From positions 772,156-836,155 of the forward strand of contig NZ_CP033611.1 of the NCBI RefSeq assembly GCF_003932735.1: DNA of 64,000 bases. The letters run 5' to 3'. The notes under the pieces are model-generated. The model ran no database searches. It saw nothing but the letters and a program-made list of their open reading frames with translations, and was not told the DNA's origin. Below, piece after piece: positions 26,867-35,988 of the stretch (its first letter is position 1; each line of letters begins with the position of its first letter). The translations under genes were made by a program, and so were the position numbers. This DNA is from Rickettsiales endosymbiont of Stachyamoeba lipophora. Its GTDB lineage: Bacteria; Pseudomonadota; Alphaproteobacteria; Rickettsiales; 33-17.

Positions 26867-27691
26867 CTTTGATTAAATGAAGGTTTTTTCTGCATAAAAT
26901 TTATTCTTATAAAAATTTAGGTGGCCTTATATCATTGTGAATGTAATAAATTAAGTTAAATCTTTAAGCAAATAACTGCTTGAGAACTTTGAGATAAATG
27001 TAACCTTGAATATTTTACTGCTAAATTCCATGTTAACTAAGGTGATATCGAGATATCAAGAGTGCCTAGTTTAGTGGTATCAAAGCCATTGTCTTTTATA
27101 GATGATAATTAAATGTAGCTTAAACCTTTATAACATGATTTGCTAATATTGGTTAAACTTTGAAAAATCTGATAGTTTTAACGGTATATTTGCTATGGCA
27201 AACTGAGAGCTTGTTTGGGAACCGCTGGCTTTATCTTTAAAAGTAATACATCAGCAAGATGAATGGCGTGACAAGCCGTGGATGTTAATTAATTGTATGC
27301 TCACTATAGCTAACCAAGTTATGAGAGTATCCTGTACATTTTTATGTGGGAATTATAAATAGTAGACTTTAAAATTCCTGTACGGAGATAATTGGTAATA
27401 TATCACAATAGATAGCAATTTGAATTAAGCTTAATAACCCTTTGTTTTACCTGCTTTGCCAGCTATAGCAGTTTATTTTCTCATTCGTGATGTGTGTTAA
27501 TACAATTTATCTGGAAATAGTACAAAGGTGTGTAATGTCTATTTTTATGGTTTATTCTTGTTGGTTTACCAGCTTTTTTATTTATTTAATGGGTCTCTAT
27601 TCTAAACTGGTGTTTTTTATAAACTAAGCTGCTAATTTTATAGCTAACAACAATAAGCAACCATACATAACCCTTAATAATGAGTTATTAA
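26867..27691. other. 825-bp stretch without an intact gene
   Basis: No long frame exists on either strand. One 51-codon open stretch at 27207-27362 (plus strand, no start; LALSLKVIHQQDEWRDKPWM in part) has a protein-like composition and may be a remnant of a decayed gene. Near the right edge, TTAATAATGAGTTATTAA (27674-27691) can form a 7-bp AT-only hairpin just past the htrA stop and may end the htrA transcript. I see no RNA gene or repeat here. Confidence 0.5.
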
Positions 27692-29140
27692 TTATTTTTC
27701 GCCAATATTAATACCTACGTAGAATTTTTGATTATTTCTTAGGATCATTAATAAAATACTATTTCTTTTTGATTTTATTACTTGTGATAGTATTTCTTCA
27801 AGTTTTGCAGGAGAAGTAACGCTTTTTTGATTAGCTTGCAGGATTATATCTCTACGCATTAAGTTGTTACGTGAAGCCTTACTACCTTTAATAACCTTAG
27901 TTATTATTACGCCAGGTTGTCGTGGATCAATTTTAAGTTGCTGTTTCAGTTCAAGGGTAAGCTCTGCAACTTCTATTCCAAGTAAATCAAGTACTGATGA
28001 TGCAGAATTATTAGCACGCTCTTGTTTCTTTACTTCGGCCTCTCCTGGAACTTCATCAACTTTGATATTGATGGTTTTTAATTTACCATCCCTAAATAAT
28101 TCTATATTTGCTGAAGAACCTATGCTTAACCCTGCGACCATTCGCGGTAAATTCCTACTAGATGCAATTTGCTTACCATTAAATTTTAATAATACATCTC
28201 CCGGCTTAATCCCATGTGTTTCGGCAGGACTACCAGCTTGCACTTCGGTAACTATTGCTCCCCGTGCTTCTTTAAGGCCAAGAGAATCTGCTATTTCTTC
28301 AGTAACAGGATGTACTATTACCCCTATCCAGCCACGTTTAACCTTGCCTGTTTTTTTAATTTGTTCAATAATAGGACTGGCAAAAGAAGAAGGGATTGCA
28401 AAGCTGATTCCTACATTTCCTCCTGAAGGTGAGTAAATGGCGGTATTAATACCTATAACATTGCCATTAATATCAATCATTGGTCCACCAGAGTTCCCTT
28501 TATTAATTGCTGCGTCTGTTTGAATGAACTCATCAAAATTTCCAGCTTGTATATCTCTAGCTTTAGCAGAAATTATGCCTGCAGTGACACTTCCGCCAAG
28601 GCCAAAAGGGTTGCCAATTGCTATGATCCAATCTCCTACTTTTGCTTCCTCAGAGTTAGCAAATTTTAAAAAAGGAAAGATTTTATCAGATTTAATTTTA
28701 ATTACGGCTAAATCAGTTTTAGGATCAGAACCGATTATTTCAGCTTTGTATTTTGATTCGTCATTGAGAATAACCGTAATTTCATCTGCGTCAGCAATTA
28801 CATGCTGATTAGTTACTATATAGCCTTTAGGGTCAATAATAAACCCAGAACCTAATGAGCTGATAAATCGCTCAGTATCTTCAGGTTCCCAACCTGGAAT
28901 AATCCCAAATCTTTCGAATAATTCATTAAATTCCTCAAATGGCGATCCGTGAGGAAATAAAAAACCATTTTGGCCAGCTTTATGGGTTGCTTTTTGGGTG
29001 GTTGAGATGTTAACCACCGATGGAGATACCTTGGTTACTAAGTCAGCAAAGCTATCAGGTGCTATACTTGTAGCCAAGGAATAGTAATTTATACAACTGG
29101 AAATAAATAAAGTTAAGATACAAGTCCTTAGAAAGCTCAT
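27692..29140 (-). CDS. htrA: periplasmic serine protease Do (DegP/HtrA)
   Basis: This 482-residue protein has a signal peptide (MSFLRTCILTLFISSCINYYSLA). The trypsin-like triad is complete: H113 (VTNQHVIADADE), D143 (PKTDLAVIKI) and S217 (INKGNSGGP). Two PDZ domains follow at about 265-345 (HGIKPGDVLLKFNGKQI) and 385-475 (SRNNLMRRDIILQANQKSV). It degrades or chaperones misfolded envelope proteins. It lies 2 bp downstream of hflC, the usual hflK-hflC-htrA order of alphaproteobacteria. Confidence 0.96.
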   Translation of the reverse strand: MSFLRTCILTLFISSCINYYSLATSIAPDSFADLVTKVSPSVVNISTTQKATHKAGQNGFLFPHGSPFEEFNELFERFGIIPGWEPEDTERFISSLGSGFIIDPKGYIVTNQHVIADADEITVILNDESKYKAEIIGSDPKTDLAVIKIKSDKIFPFLKFANSEEAKVGDWIIAIGNPFGLGGSVTAGIISAKARDIQAGNFDEFIQTDAAINKGNSGGPMIDINGNVIGINTAIYSPSGGNVGISFAIPSSFASPIIEQIKKTGKVKRGWIGVIVHPVTEEIADSLGLKEARGAIVTEVQAGSPAETHGIKPGDVLLKFNGKQIASSRNLPRMVAGLSIGSSANIELFRDGKLKTINIKVDEVPGEAEVKKQERANNSASSVLDLLGIEVAELTLELKQQLKIDPRQPGVIITKVIKGSKASRNNLMRRDIILQANQKSVTSPAKLEEILSQVIKSKRNSILLMILRNNQKFYVGINIGEK

Positions 29141-29142
29141 AA

Positions 29143-30003
29143 CTAATCCCTAAGAGTTTTTAAATATCTCATAAAATCGTTATTAGGTGACATTATAATA
29201 GTCGTATTATCTTTTTTCAAGCTATATGTGTAAGCTTGTAATGTTCTATAAAAGCTATAAAAATCTTGATCTTGTCCAATTGTATTGGTTAGAATTTTAT
29301 AGGCTTTTGCATCGCCATGACCTCTAATTATTTCAGATTGTTTTTTTGCGTTAGCAAGCAAAGTTTTACTTTCTTTTTCAGCTTCTGATTTGATTTTCAA
29401 AGCTTCTTCATTACCTTGAGCTCTAAATTCTTTTGCTTCTTTTTCGCGGTCTGTTTGCATTCTACTGTAGATTGCTGCACTATTTTCTTTAGGTAAATCT
29501 GCTCTTGAAATTCTTACATCAACTACTTTAATGCCGGATTTTTCAGTTTGGTTGTTTACCAATTGAGCTATTTGAGACATAATCTCAGATCTTTTATCAG
29601 TAAGCATCGCAACTAAGGGCCTTTCACCAATAACTTGACGCATTGATGATTCAAGAGCTCCTATAAGTCTAAGCTTTGCACCATTCTCATCTCGTACAGT
29701 TTGATAAAATGTTAAAGGATCAGTAATTTTATATTTTAGAAACGCATTGACAATAATTCTTTTTTGATCTGCTGCCAGAACTTCTTTTTCGGCGGCAAAA
29801 ACATTAAGAATACGTTTTTCAAAAAATTTTGCTTCTTGAATTAATGGTACTTTGAAATGTAAGCCTGGCTTAGATACAGTTCTGATAACCTCACCAAACT
29901 GAATTATTAAAGCCTGCTGACGTTCATCTACAATAAAAAGCCCACTAATTAATACAAAAAAGGCAGTAAAAATAGCAACAATTTTTAGCTGAGAATTAAA
30001 CAT
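29143..30003 (-). CDS. hflC: HflC, FtsH protease regulator (band 7 protein)
   Basis: This 286-residue protein has an N-terminal membrane anchor (KIVAIFTAFFVLISGLFIV) and an SPFH/band 7 domain (DERQQALIIQFGEVIRTVSKPGLHFKVP). A charged helical segment with EAEKESKTLLANAKKQSEIIRGHGDA follows near 205-235. With HflK it forms a large periplasmic cage around FtsH and restrains its proteolysis of membrane proteins. It sits between hflK (9 bp) and htrA (2 bp). Confidence 0.95.
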   Translation of the reverse strand: MFNSQLKIVAIFTAFFVLISGLFIVDERQQALIIQFGEVIRTVSKPGLHFKVPLIQEAKFFEKRILNVFAAEKEVLAADQKRIIVNAFLKYKITDPLTFYQTVRDENGAKLRLIGALESSMRQVIGERPLVAMLTDKRSEIMSQIAQLVNNQTEKSGIKVVDVRISRADLPKENSAAIYSRMQTDREKEAKEFRAQGNEEALKIKSEAEKESKTLLANAKKQSEIIRGHGDAKAYKILTNTIGQDQDFYSFYRTLQAYTYSLKKDNTTIIMSPNNDFMRYLKTLRD

Positions 30004-30012
30004 TCAAGTATC

Positions 30013-31116
30013 CTATTTTTTTAATTGATTTAAATCGCTTAATGGTAAAAATGGCGCTAAACTTTTAATGTTATCATCAATTATAACTTTATTAACATCA
30101 CCCAGTACTTGCTCTAAAGTTTCTAAGTAAAGCTTGGTTTTTGTAACCTTTTTGTCAACTTTATATTGCTCATAGATGCTTTTATAACGGCTCATTTCTC
30201 CTTCAGCGCGAGCAATGACTTCGTATTGATAAGCTTCTGATTCTTTTACGATTTTATCAGCTTGCCCTCTTGTTTTTGGTAACAAGTCATTTTTAAAGGA
30301 GTAAGATTCATTGATGATTCTTTCTTTATCGGCTCTGGCAGTTTGCACATCACGAAAAGCGTCAATTACTTGTTGAGGAGGATCCACTTTAAGCATTTGC
30401 AAACCTAAAATTATAATACCTGAGTTATATGAATCCAATATGTCTTGTAATAGTTTCATAGATTTTTGCTCGATACGCGCTCTTCCTTCAGTTTGCGCTT
30501 CAGCAAATTTGGTATAACCTATTACTTCTCTTACAGCACTTTCGGCTGCCATTTTTACAGTCAATCTTGGATCTTTAACGTTAAAGGTATAATTTTTAAT
30601 ATTATCTATTTTCCATCTTACTAAAAAGTTGATATCGACAATATTTTCATCTCCTGTCAGCATTAAACTTTCTTCAATGATATTTCTAGCGTCTAATTTT
30701 CTTCCGCTAAAAATATCTTTAGTGCTGTTATCAGAGGAGCGATATCCAAATTCTTCTATTTGATGGTTTGTTACTTTGTGTTTTATTGCTTTCTCAATAG
30801 GAAAGGGAATGTGGTAATTAGGGCCGGGGTTAGCAAGCCTGGCAAATTTACCAAATCTTAGTACTACTGCTTGTTCTTCTTCTTCAACGATATAAAAGCC
30901 TGTTGCTGCCCAAACTATAGTAATAATTATGATCAAACTTAATAATACACTTGAGCCAAAACCAAAAGGTCCAGGAGTTTCTGGTCCGTTGTTACCGCCG
31001 AAAACCTTTTTGAATTTTTGCTGAGTTTGCTTAAATAACTCATCTAAATCAGGATTGTTCTTTTGTGATCCCCATGGTTTTTTATTACCATCTTCAGGAT
31101 TTTCACCCCAGGTCAT
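30013..31116 (-). CDS. hflK: HflK, FtsH protease regulator (band 7 protein)
   Basis: This 367-residue partner of HflC starts with the HflK-typical Gly/Asn/Pro-rich cytoplasmic tail (MTWGENPEDGNKKPWGSQ) and a membrane helix (SSVLLSLIIIITIVWAATGFYIV, about 53-75). The band 7 domain carries EEEQAVVLRFGKFARLANPGPNYHIPFP. The helical part has GQADKIVKESEAYQYEVIARAEGE near 285-310. It is the first gene of hflK-hflC-htrA. Confidence 0.95.
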   Translation of the reverse strand: MTWGENPEDGNKKPWGSQKNNPDLDELFKQTQQKFKKVFGGNNGPETPGPFGFGSSVLLSLIIIITIVWAATGFYIVEEEEQAVVLRFGKFARLANPGPNYHIPFPIEKAIKHKVTNHQIEEFGYRSSDNSTKDIFSGRKLDARNIIEESLMLTGDENIVDINFLVRWKIDNIKNYTFNVKDPRLTVKMAAESAVREVIGYTKFAEAQTEGRARIEQKSMKLLQDILDSYNSGIIILGLQMLKVDPPQQVIDAFRDVQTARADKERIINESYSFKNDLLPKTRGQADKIVKESEAYQYEVIARAEGEMSRYKSIYEQYKVDKKVTKTKLYLETLEQVLGDVNKVIIDDNIKSLAPFLPLSDLNQLKK

Positions 31117-31161
31117 AATGCCTCTGTATTGCGAGTTTAAATTTATCTTAGCATTAACGCT

Positions 31162-32529
31162 TTAATTTACATAGGGATTTTCTTTTTTTTTCAAATATAA
31201 TCTAAGTGGTGTTGCATTTAGATCAAAATATTCAGCTAAGGATTTAGTAAGATATTTCATGTAACTTTTATCAATCAACTCAGGTCGGGTGGTGAAAAGC
31301 AGAAAGCTGGGTGGTCGGGTTTTATGCTGTGTTGCGTACTTAATTTTTACCCTTTTGCCCATTGGCCCCATTGGCAAAGGATGTGCAGAAGTAGCCTTTT
31401 CAAGCCATTCATTTAGTTTGGCGGTAGTTATTCTTTTTTTCCATTGCTCATAAACTTTAGTAGCTTCGTCAATAACTTGTAAGCTATTTTGTTGTTTGGT
31501 AGCAGATAAAAATATTATAGGAACTTTAATGATCAAGGAAATTTTCTGATGAACTAAATATTCAATTTCTGCTATTTTTTCTTTGCGTTGTTTAGCTGTC
31601 AGAGTATCAATTTTGTTGAAACCAAGCACAACTCCTCTTCCTTCGTCTATCGCATGCTCTATTATAGATAAATCTTGCTTTTCTAAAGCATTATTTATGT
31701 CCATTAAAACTATTACTACTTGTGAAAATTCCACAGCACGTTTTGCATCGTGATATGAAAGTTTTTCTAGCTCTTCATTAACCATGCTTTTTTTGCGCAT
31801 TCCGGCGGTATCTACTAGTTTGATCCATTTTCCTTTGTAATCCCAGTCGATACTAATTGCATCGCGCGTAATACCTGGTTCAGGCCCTGTTAACATTCTT
31901 TCATATCCTACAAATGAATTGATCAATGTGGATTTGCCGGCGTTAGGTCTGCCTACAATGGAAACTTGTAGATAGGGTTTAGCTTGGGTATCATCTTGGG
32001 CAGATTGTTCCAATTCTTCTTGAAAATAGGTGGCGTTAAACTCTATTAAATATTCATACAAATCTATTACGCCATCACCATGGGCTGCTGAAACTCCTAT
32101 TACCTCATCAAAACCTAGTTTGCGACCATCTTGGATATTATCTCGTACAGCTCTTGATTCACATTTGTTAACAATGGTAATTGTAGCTTTGCCGAGTTTT
32201 CTAATGATTTTGGCAAAATCAAGGTCGGCATGAGTGAGACCGGTGGTGGCATCAATTACAAATAAGACTAAATCAACTTCTTGAATAATTTTAAGAGATT
32301 GGTCAGTCATTTTTTTACTAAGTTCGCTAAAAGCCTTTTCAAGTCCAGCTGTATCTATTATTTCAAACTCTAATTCACCAAAATGAGCCTTACCAAATCG
32401 ATAATCTCGGGTAACACCTGGTGTATCTTCTACTATGGCAAATCTATTGCCTACTAGCCTATTAAATAAAGTTGATTTGCCGACATTTGGCCTGCCAACT
32501 AAGGCTACTTTCAATTTTCTATGATGCAT
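31162..32529 (-). CDS. der: ribosome assembly GTPase Der (EngA)
   Basis: This 455-residue protein has two tandem GTPase domains, each with full motifs. The first P-loop is GRPNVGKST at 12-20, with DTAGLE and NKCE following. The second is GRPNAGKST near 190, with DTAGMRKK and NKID. A C-terminal KH-like domain ends the protein. Der acts in 50S subunit maturation. It abuts the upstream bamB-like gene, and yfgM-bamB-der is a conserved proteobacterial operon. Confidence 0.97.
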   Translation of the reverse strand: MHHRKLKVALVGRPNVGKSTLFNRLVGNRFAIVEDTPGVTRDYRFGKAHFGELEFEIIDTAGLEKAFSELSKKMTDQSLKIIQEVDLVLFVIDATTGLTHADLDFAKIIRKLGKATITIVNKCESRAVRDNIQDGRKLGFDEVIGVSAAHGDGVIDLYEYLIEFNATYFQEELEQSAQDDTQAKPYLQVSIVGRPNAGKSTLINSFVGYERMLTGPEPGITRDAISIDWDYKGKWIKLVDTAGMRKKSMVNEELEKLSYHDAKRAVEFSQVVIVLMDINNALEKQDLSIIEHAIDEGRGVVLGFNKIDTLTAKQRKEKIAEIEYLVHQKISLIIKVPIIFLSATKQQNSLQVIDEATKVYEQWKKRITTAKLNEWLEKATSAHPLPMGPMGKRVKIKYATQHKTRPPSFLLFTTRPELIDKSYMKYLTKSLAEYFDLNATPLRLYLKKKENPYVN

Positions 32530-33735
32530 TTATTTCAAGCTAACTTTAGCAATTTTATTTTCACTGATTATGTAAAGATCGTTATTAATTTCTACGGGTT
32601 TAAAGAGAGAGGCGATTTTTAATTTTATTTCACCTACTATATTCCCATTAAACCTATTTAAAAATTTAACTCTATTATCATTAGTAGTTACTATAATCCA
32701 TTCTTTGATTACATTTATACTCTTCATTTTATCTCTATATTTTTTTTGCCAAATTATGCTGCCTTTGTCTAAATTAATTAGATTAATATTGTTATCATAA
32801 TCCAGCACAATTCCTAATTTCCCATTAATTTCAATGCTTTTTGGCTTCATAATAGGTAAATGCCATAATATCTCACCATTATGGATATTAACCGCGAAAA
32901 TCCCACCGCTAAAATTGGCTACGATAATTTTTTCATTAGAAATTATCGGTGTTAGGCTAATGTTTGCAAAACTGCCGCTTAATGGGTTATCAAATTTATA
33001 ACTTAAATTGGCTGTCCAATTAATTTCTTTATTATCAAGGTTGTAATTAAGTATATAACCATTATTAGTAGGTATAATGACATTATTGCCAACTATGAGA
33101 GGAGAAGATTTATTATCAATAGTTACCTCTTGAAAGTTATTTTCCAAGCTAACAATCTTTCTACCATTAGCAGTGGTAAAACATTCAACCCCAGCTTTAA
33201 TATTTTTCAGGCAAACATGGTCATCGCTTATAGAAGCCGCATTCCTGATAGGTAAGGACAAATCATTTGTCCATTTAAGATCGTTAGCATGATAAAAATT
33301 TATATGCTTGCCGGCAGTGGTAACAACCTTTTCTTTGGCTTTAGCAAAACTAATGATAGGTTCTTTACTCAATGAAGCTATATCGCTTTCATAAGTTTGA
33401 GTATTATAATTATATTTATAGTAATGCTTACCATCAAAATAAGTCAGAGTTGTTTGATCTAAATGAGGTTCTACATTAGAGTCAACCAATCTTTTAAGAC
33501 GAGGGATATTATAATACGAGACTGTATATTGGGGCGTCAGTACATTATGAGCGCTATCTAAATAGGAACCCTCTGAGCTTGTTTGCATATCTTTTAGTTC
33601 GTGATGGTTATTATTTTCAAATAAGCTTTCTCTATCGCCGATTAAACTCCCTTTTTTTTCGCTATTACCTACCCAATCTAAGCTTTCGCAACTACTTAAT
33701 AGTAACGCAATAATAAATAACCAGTTTTTATTCAT
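32530..33735 (-). CDS. bamB: outer membrane assembly lipoprotein BamB-like (PQQ beta-propeller)
   Basis: From the preferred ATG 33735 this is 401 residues with a lipoprotein signal (NWLFIIALLLSSCESLDW; the lipobox Cys is in LLSSC). Repeated propeller blades are visible (NIHNGEILWHLPIMK; NLDKGSIIWQKKY; NRFNGNIVGEIKL), as in BamB, a scaffold of the Bam complex. An upstream ATG at 33747 lies inside yfgM and lacks a ribosome site. Its place between yfgM and der supports the call even though sequence conservation of BamB is low. Confidence 0.85.
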   Translation of the reverse strand: MNKNWLFIIALLLSSCESLDWVGNSEKKGSLIGDRESLFENNNHHELKDMQTSSEGSYLDSAHNVLTPQYTVSYYNIPRLKRLVDSNVEPHLDQTTLTYFDGKHYYKYNYNTQTYESDIASLSKEPIISFAKAKEKVVTTAGKHINFYHANDLKWTNDLSLPIRNAASISDDHVCLKNIKAGVECFTTANGRKIVSLENNFQEVTIDNKSSPLIVGNNVIIPTNNGYILNYNLDNKEINWTANLSYKFDNPLSGSFANISLTPIISNEKIIVANFSGGIFAVNIHNGEILWHLPIMKPKSIEINGKLGIVLDYDNNINLINLDKGSIIWQKKYRDKMKSINVIKEWIIVTTNDNRVKFLNRFNGNIVGEIKLKIASLFKPVEINNDLYIISENKIAKVSLK

Positions 33736-34252
33736 TACCAAGCTCATTTATGATTATTGATAATTTGATTAATCTTTGGTTCATTGAATGAGTGATTTCT
33801 TTAGATTCTAAAAGTTCTTCGATTTTATTTTTGGCCTCTTTATAGTTACCTTTTGCTACCATGCTTACTACATGTTTTTCTAACTCTAAGGGCAAAAACA
33901 TACTTTTAGAATCTATCTTGTTGTCTTTTAAGTTAGCTAAGTCTGTTACTAGCTTAATATTAGGTTTGGTATTATAATTGTTATCTAATAATGTTAAAAA
34001 TTCACTTATGGTGCTATTAGAATTTTTAACTGCTTGTAATGCCTTATCGTCATGGCTTGTAAAATACTCAAACAATGCCTGGGTAGCAACTTCATTACGT
34101 TCTTCTCTCAGTTGTAAATACCAGTTAATAAGAGATACCAAAATAAGTATTGCCCCTATAATGCCTAATATATGAGGGAAGTAATTGAGGACTTTATTCC
34201 GTATATCATCCCACTTATGCTCTTCACGCAGTTCATTAATAAGATTATCCAT
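33728..34252 (-). CDS. yfgM: YfgM-like ancillary Sec translocon protein
   Basis: This 174-residue protein has a cytoplasmic N-terminus, one membrane helix at about 26-46 (ILGIIGAILILVSLINWYLQL) and a helical TPR-like C-terminal part (VAKGNYKEAKNKIEELLES). That is the architecture of YfgM, a SecYEG-associated periplasmic chaperone partner. It overlaps the next gene and heads the yfgM-bamB-der operon. Confidence 0.82.
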   Translation of the reverse strand: MDNLINELREEHKWDDIRNKVLNYFPHILGIIGAILILVSLINWYLQLREERNEVATQALFEYFTSHDDKALQAVKNSNSTISEFLTLLDNNYNTKPNIKLVTDLANLKDNKIDSKSMFLPLELEKHVVSMVAKGNYKEAKNKIEELLESKEITHSMNQRLIKLSIIINELGNE

Positions 34253-34365
34253 TTTTCCTTAAAACATCTAAATTATGCATTTAATTAGTATCATAATTTC
34301 TTATGATAAACAATTGAATAGTTGCTATGTTTTTTTATCATAATTCAGACTATTGTAAATAATAT

Positions 34366-34394
34366 TTGTTAATTATTTAATAAAAGCTTATAAT
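34366..34394 (+). promoter_or_regulatory. sigma-70-type promoter for the 449-residue unknown gene
   Basis: TTGTTA (34366-34371) and TATAAT (34389-34394) are separated by 17 bp, an almost ideal housekeeping promoter, 35 bp ahead of the ATG at 34429. Further upstream, ATCATAATTTCTTATGAT (34290-34307) is an 18-base hairpin with a 7-bp stem, and its ATCATAA half recurs at 34337-34343, which could be an operator. Confidence 0.6.
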
Positions 34395-34428
34395 TAATAT
34401 AGATAATCTTAACTTTTGGGAAGATGTT

Positions 34429-35778
34429 ATGTTAAGTATAATTAAGTTACAAAATCTATTCCACCCAGTAAAAGCTACTGTTGATGCTGGTGATAAGGTT
34501 AAAAAGTTACTGAGTTTTAACAAATCAAAAGATAAACCTTTGGAAACATGGGATATATATTATGCAAATGATAAAAATTCAGACTTTCCACGGGCTTTAA
34601 TAAAATTTGATAAACCAAAAATTATTATTAATGAATATATTACAAGTTTAATTTTAAACCATTTATATCCTCAGGTTACCCCTAAATTTCATTTTATCAA
34701 AAATAAGCAAAAAATAGGAATTGTTAAAGAATATCAAGGCAATATGATTCCTTGGAGTGAAAATCATAATATTGTATATGATAAAATCTCTTATCTTCCT
34801 GAGATCTTAGCAGCTAGTATATTACTTGCAGATACTACTATAAGTAAGCGCCATATAATACTTGAAAAAGACCAAGGAGAAAAGAATTATAAAGGTTATA
34901 GAGTTAAACATAGTAAATCCCTAGAGTATGCTCATTTAATATCAAATGGGCCAGGAGTGGACCAAAATTATTATATTAGAGAAAATTTAGCTTTAATGGG
35001 AATTTCACTTGAGATGCTAAAGAGTGACGCGTTCCTTACACAATTACGCTACTTATTACATTACAATATAAGTGAGCTGGAAAGCTCTATTAAAAATGGC
35101 TATGAGGATATCAATCTATATTTTAATAATATCAAAGAAAAAACTAAATTTTTTAGTTCAGAGCAGCTTTATATCAAAGCAATTTCAAATTTTTTAGAAT
35201 CAAGAAAGCTAGTTTTGATCAAGCTATATTTAGAGCTTAAATTACAAAAATTCATTATAGCAAGAGACTATAATGCTATAGAAAAAATATTACAAAATAA
35301 TAGAGGTTTATTGTTTAGTAATATTAACTGGTTTTTTGATCCGTATAATGTTGGCATACCATATAATAATTCAATGACCATTGTTGAATACATTAATAAT
35401 TTTCGTTTGGTAGATGAAAATGTTAACTTAAAGCTAACTAAATTGCACTATAGACTAGTGGCTGAATATATCACGACTCATTTTGAGAGTATGGATTCAA
35501 TGAATATAACGTTAGGAAGTGTAGAAGAAACTATACAAAATATGCTAATGATATTTAATAATTATAACTTTGAAGAAAGTATTTATTATTTATATAAAGA
35601 TGATTTAATTGAAATGATAGCCAATATAATTGATGAGCATAATATTAGTAATAAACATAAAACGATAAGCCAGCTAGCAAAAAAACTAACTGGCTTATAC
35701 TATGACTTTATTGTTAATAAGACTATGCAGCCGAGTCTGCCGCAACAACATCAGCCCATGGCATTGGATTGCCATTAA
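34429..35778 (+). CDS. unknown protein, effector candidate
   Basis: This 449-residue protein has no signal peptide or membrane helix and matches no family I can name. The N-terminal 170 residues have a layout faintly like PI3/4-kinase or HipA-type kinases: a Lys in a strand (FPRALIKFDK, K59), an NEY helix (E69), a second strand ending IVKEYQGN, and ASILLADTTISKRHIIL. The catalytic Asp/Asn signature is not convincing, so a kinase call is only a guess. The rest is helical. The gene stands alone behind a strong promoter and a GGAAG ribosome site. Its 3' end overlaps the convergent 71-residue gene by 56 bp. Confidence 0.75.
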   Translation: MLSIIKLQNLFHPVKATVDAGDKVKKLLSFNKSKDKPLETWDIYYANDKNSDFPRALIKFDKPKIIINEYITSLILNHLYPQVTPKFHFIKNKQKIGIVKEYQGNMIPWSENHNIVYDKISYLPEILAASILLADTTISKRHIILEKDQGEKNYKGYRVKHSKSLEYAHLISNGPGVDQNYYIRENLALMGISLEMLKSDAFLTQLRYLLHYNISELESSIKNGYEDINLYFNNIKEKTKFFSSEQLYIKAISNFLESRKLVLIKLYLELKLQKFIIARDYNAIEKILQNNRGLLFSNINWFFDPYNVGIPYNNSMTIVEYINNFRLVDENVNLKLTKLHYRLVAEYITTHFESMDSMNITLGSVEETIQNMLMIFNNYNFEESIYYLYKDDLIEMIANIIDEHNISNKHKTISQLAKKLTGLYYDFIVNKTMQPSLPQQHQPMALDCH

Positions 35779-35938
35779 TATCAATAGCCATGGAGCCATC
35801 TTCATATTCGGCAGCTACGTAGGTAGCTTTTTCACCATAAAATTTGGTTGGCTTTACTTTTTTACCATTATAAAATACGTCTTTTACTTTTACACGGGTT
35901 GTTGGATCGTTTTTACTTGCTGTTTTTGCTTTTGACAT
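35723..35938 (-). CDS. conserved small basic protein (71 residues)
   Basis: This short frame starts at ATG 35938 behind a good Shine-Dalgarno (GAGGTAAATAAATG). It reads as a compact, basic domain (RVKVKDVFYNGKKVKPTKFYGEK) with an acidic C-terminal half (AAEYEDGSMAIDINGNPMPWADV). Composition and ribosome site argue that it is real rather than a shadow. I do not recognise a family. It is 3' to 3' with the unknown gene, sharing 56 bp of coding sequence on opposite strands, and lies just upstream of ffh on the same strand. Confidence 0.72.
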   Translation of the reverse strand: MSKAKTASKNDPTTRVKVKDVFYNGKKVKPTKFYGEKATYVAAEYEDGSMAIDINGNPMPWADVVAADSAA

Positions 35939-35988
35939 TTATTTACCTCAAAAATTTTTTGTTAAAGTTTCATAAAATATTAACCAAG

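Noticed and set aside
27864-28436. 190-codon plus-strand frame over htrA
   Set aside because: It lies wholly antisense to a gene with an intact catalytic triad and two PDZ domains; shadow frame.
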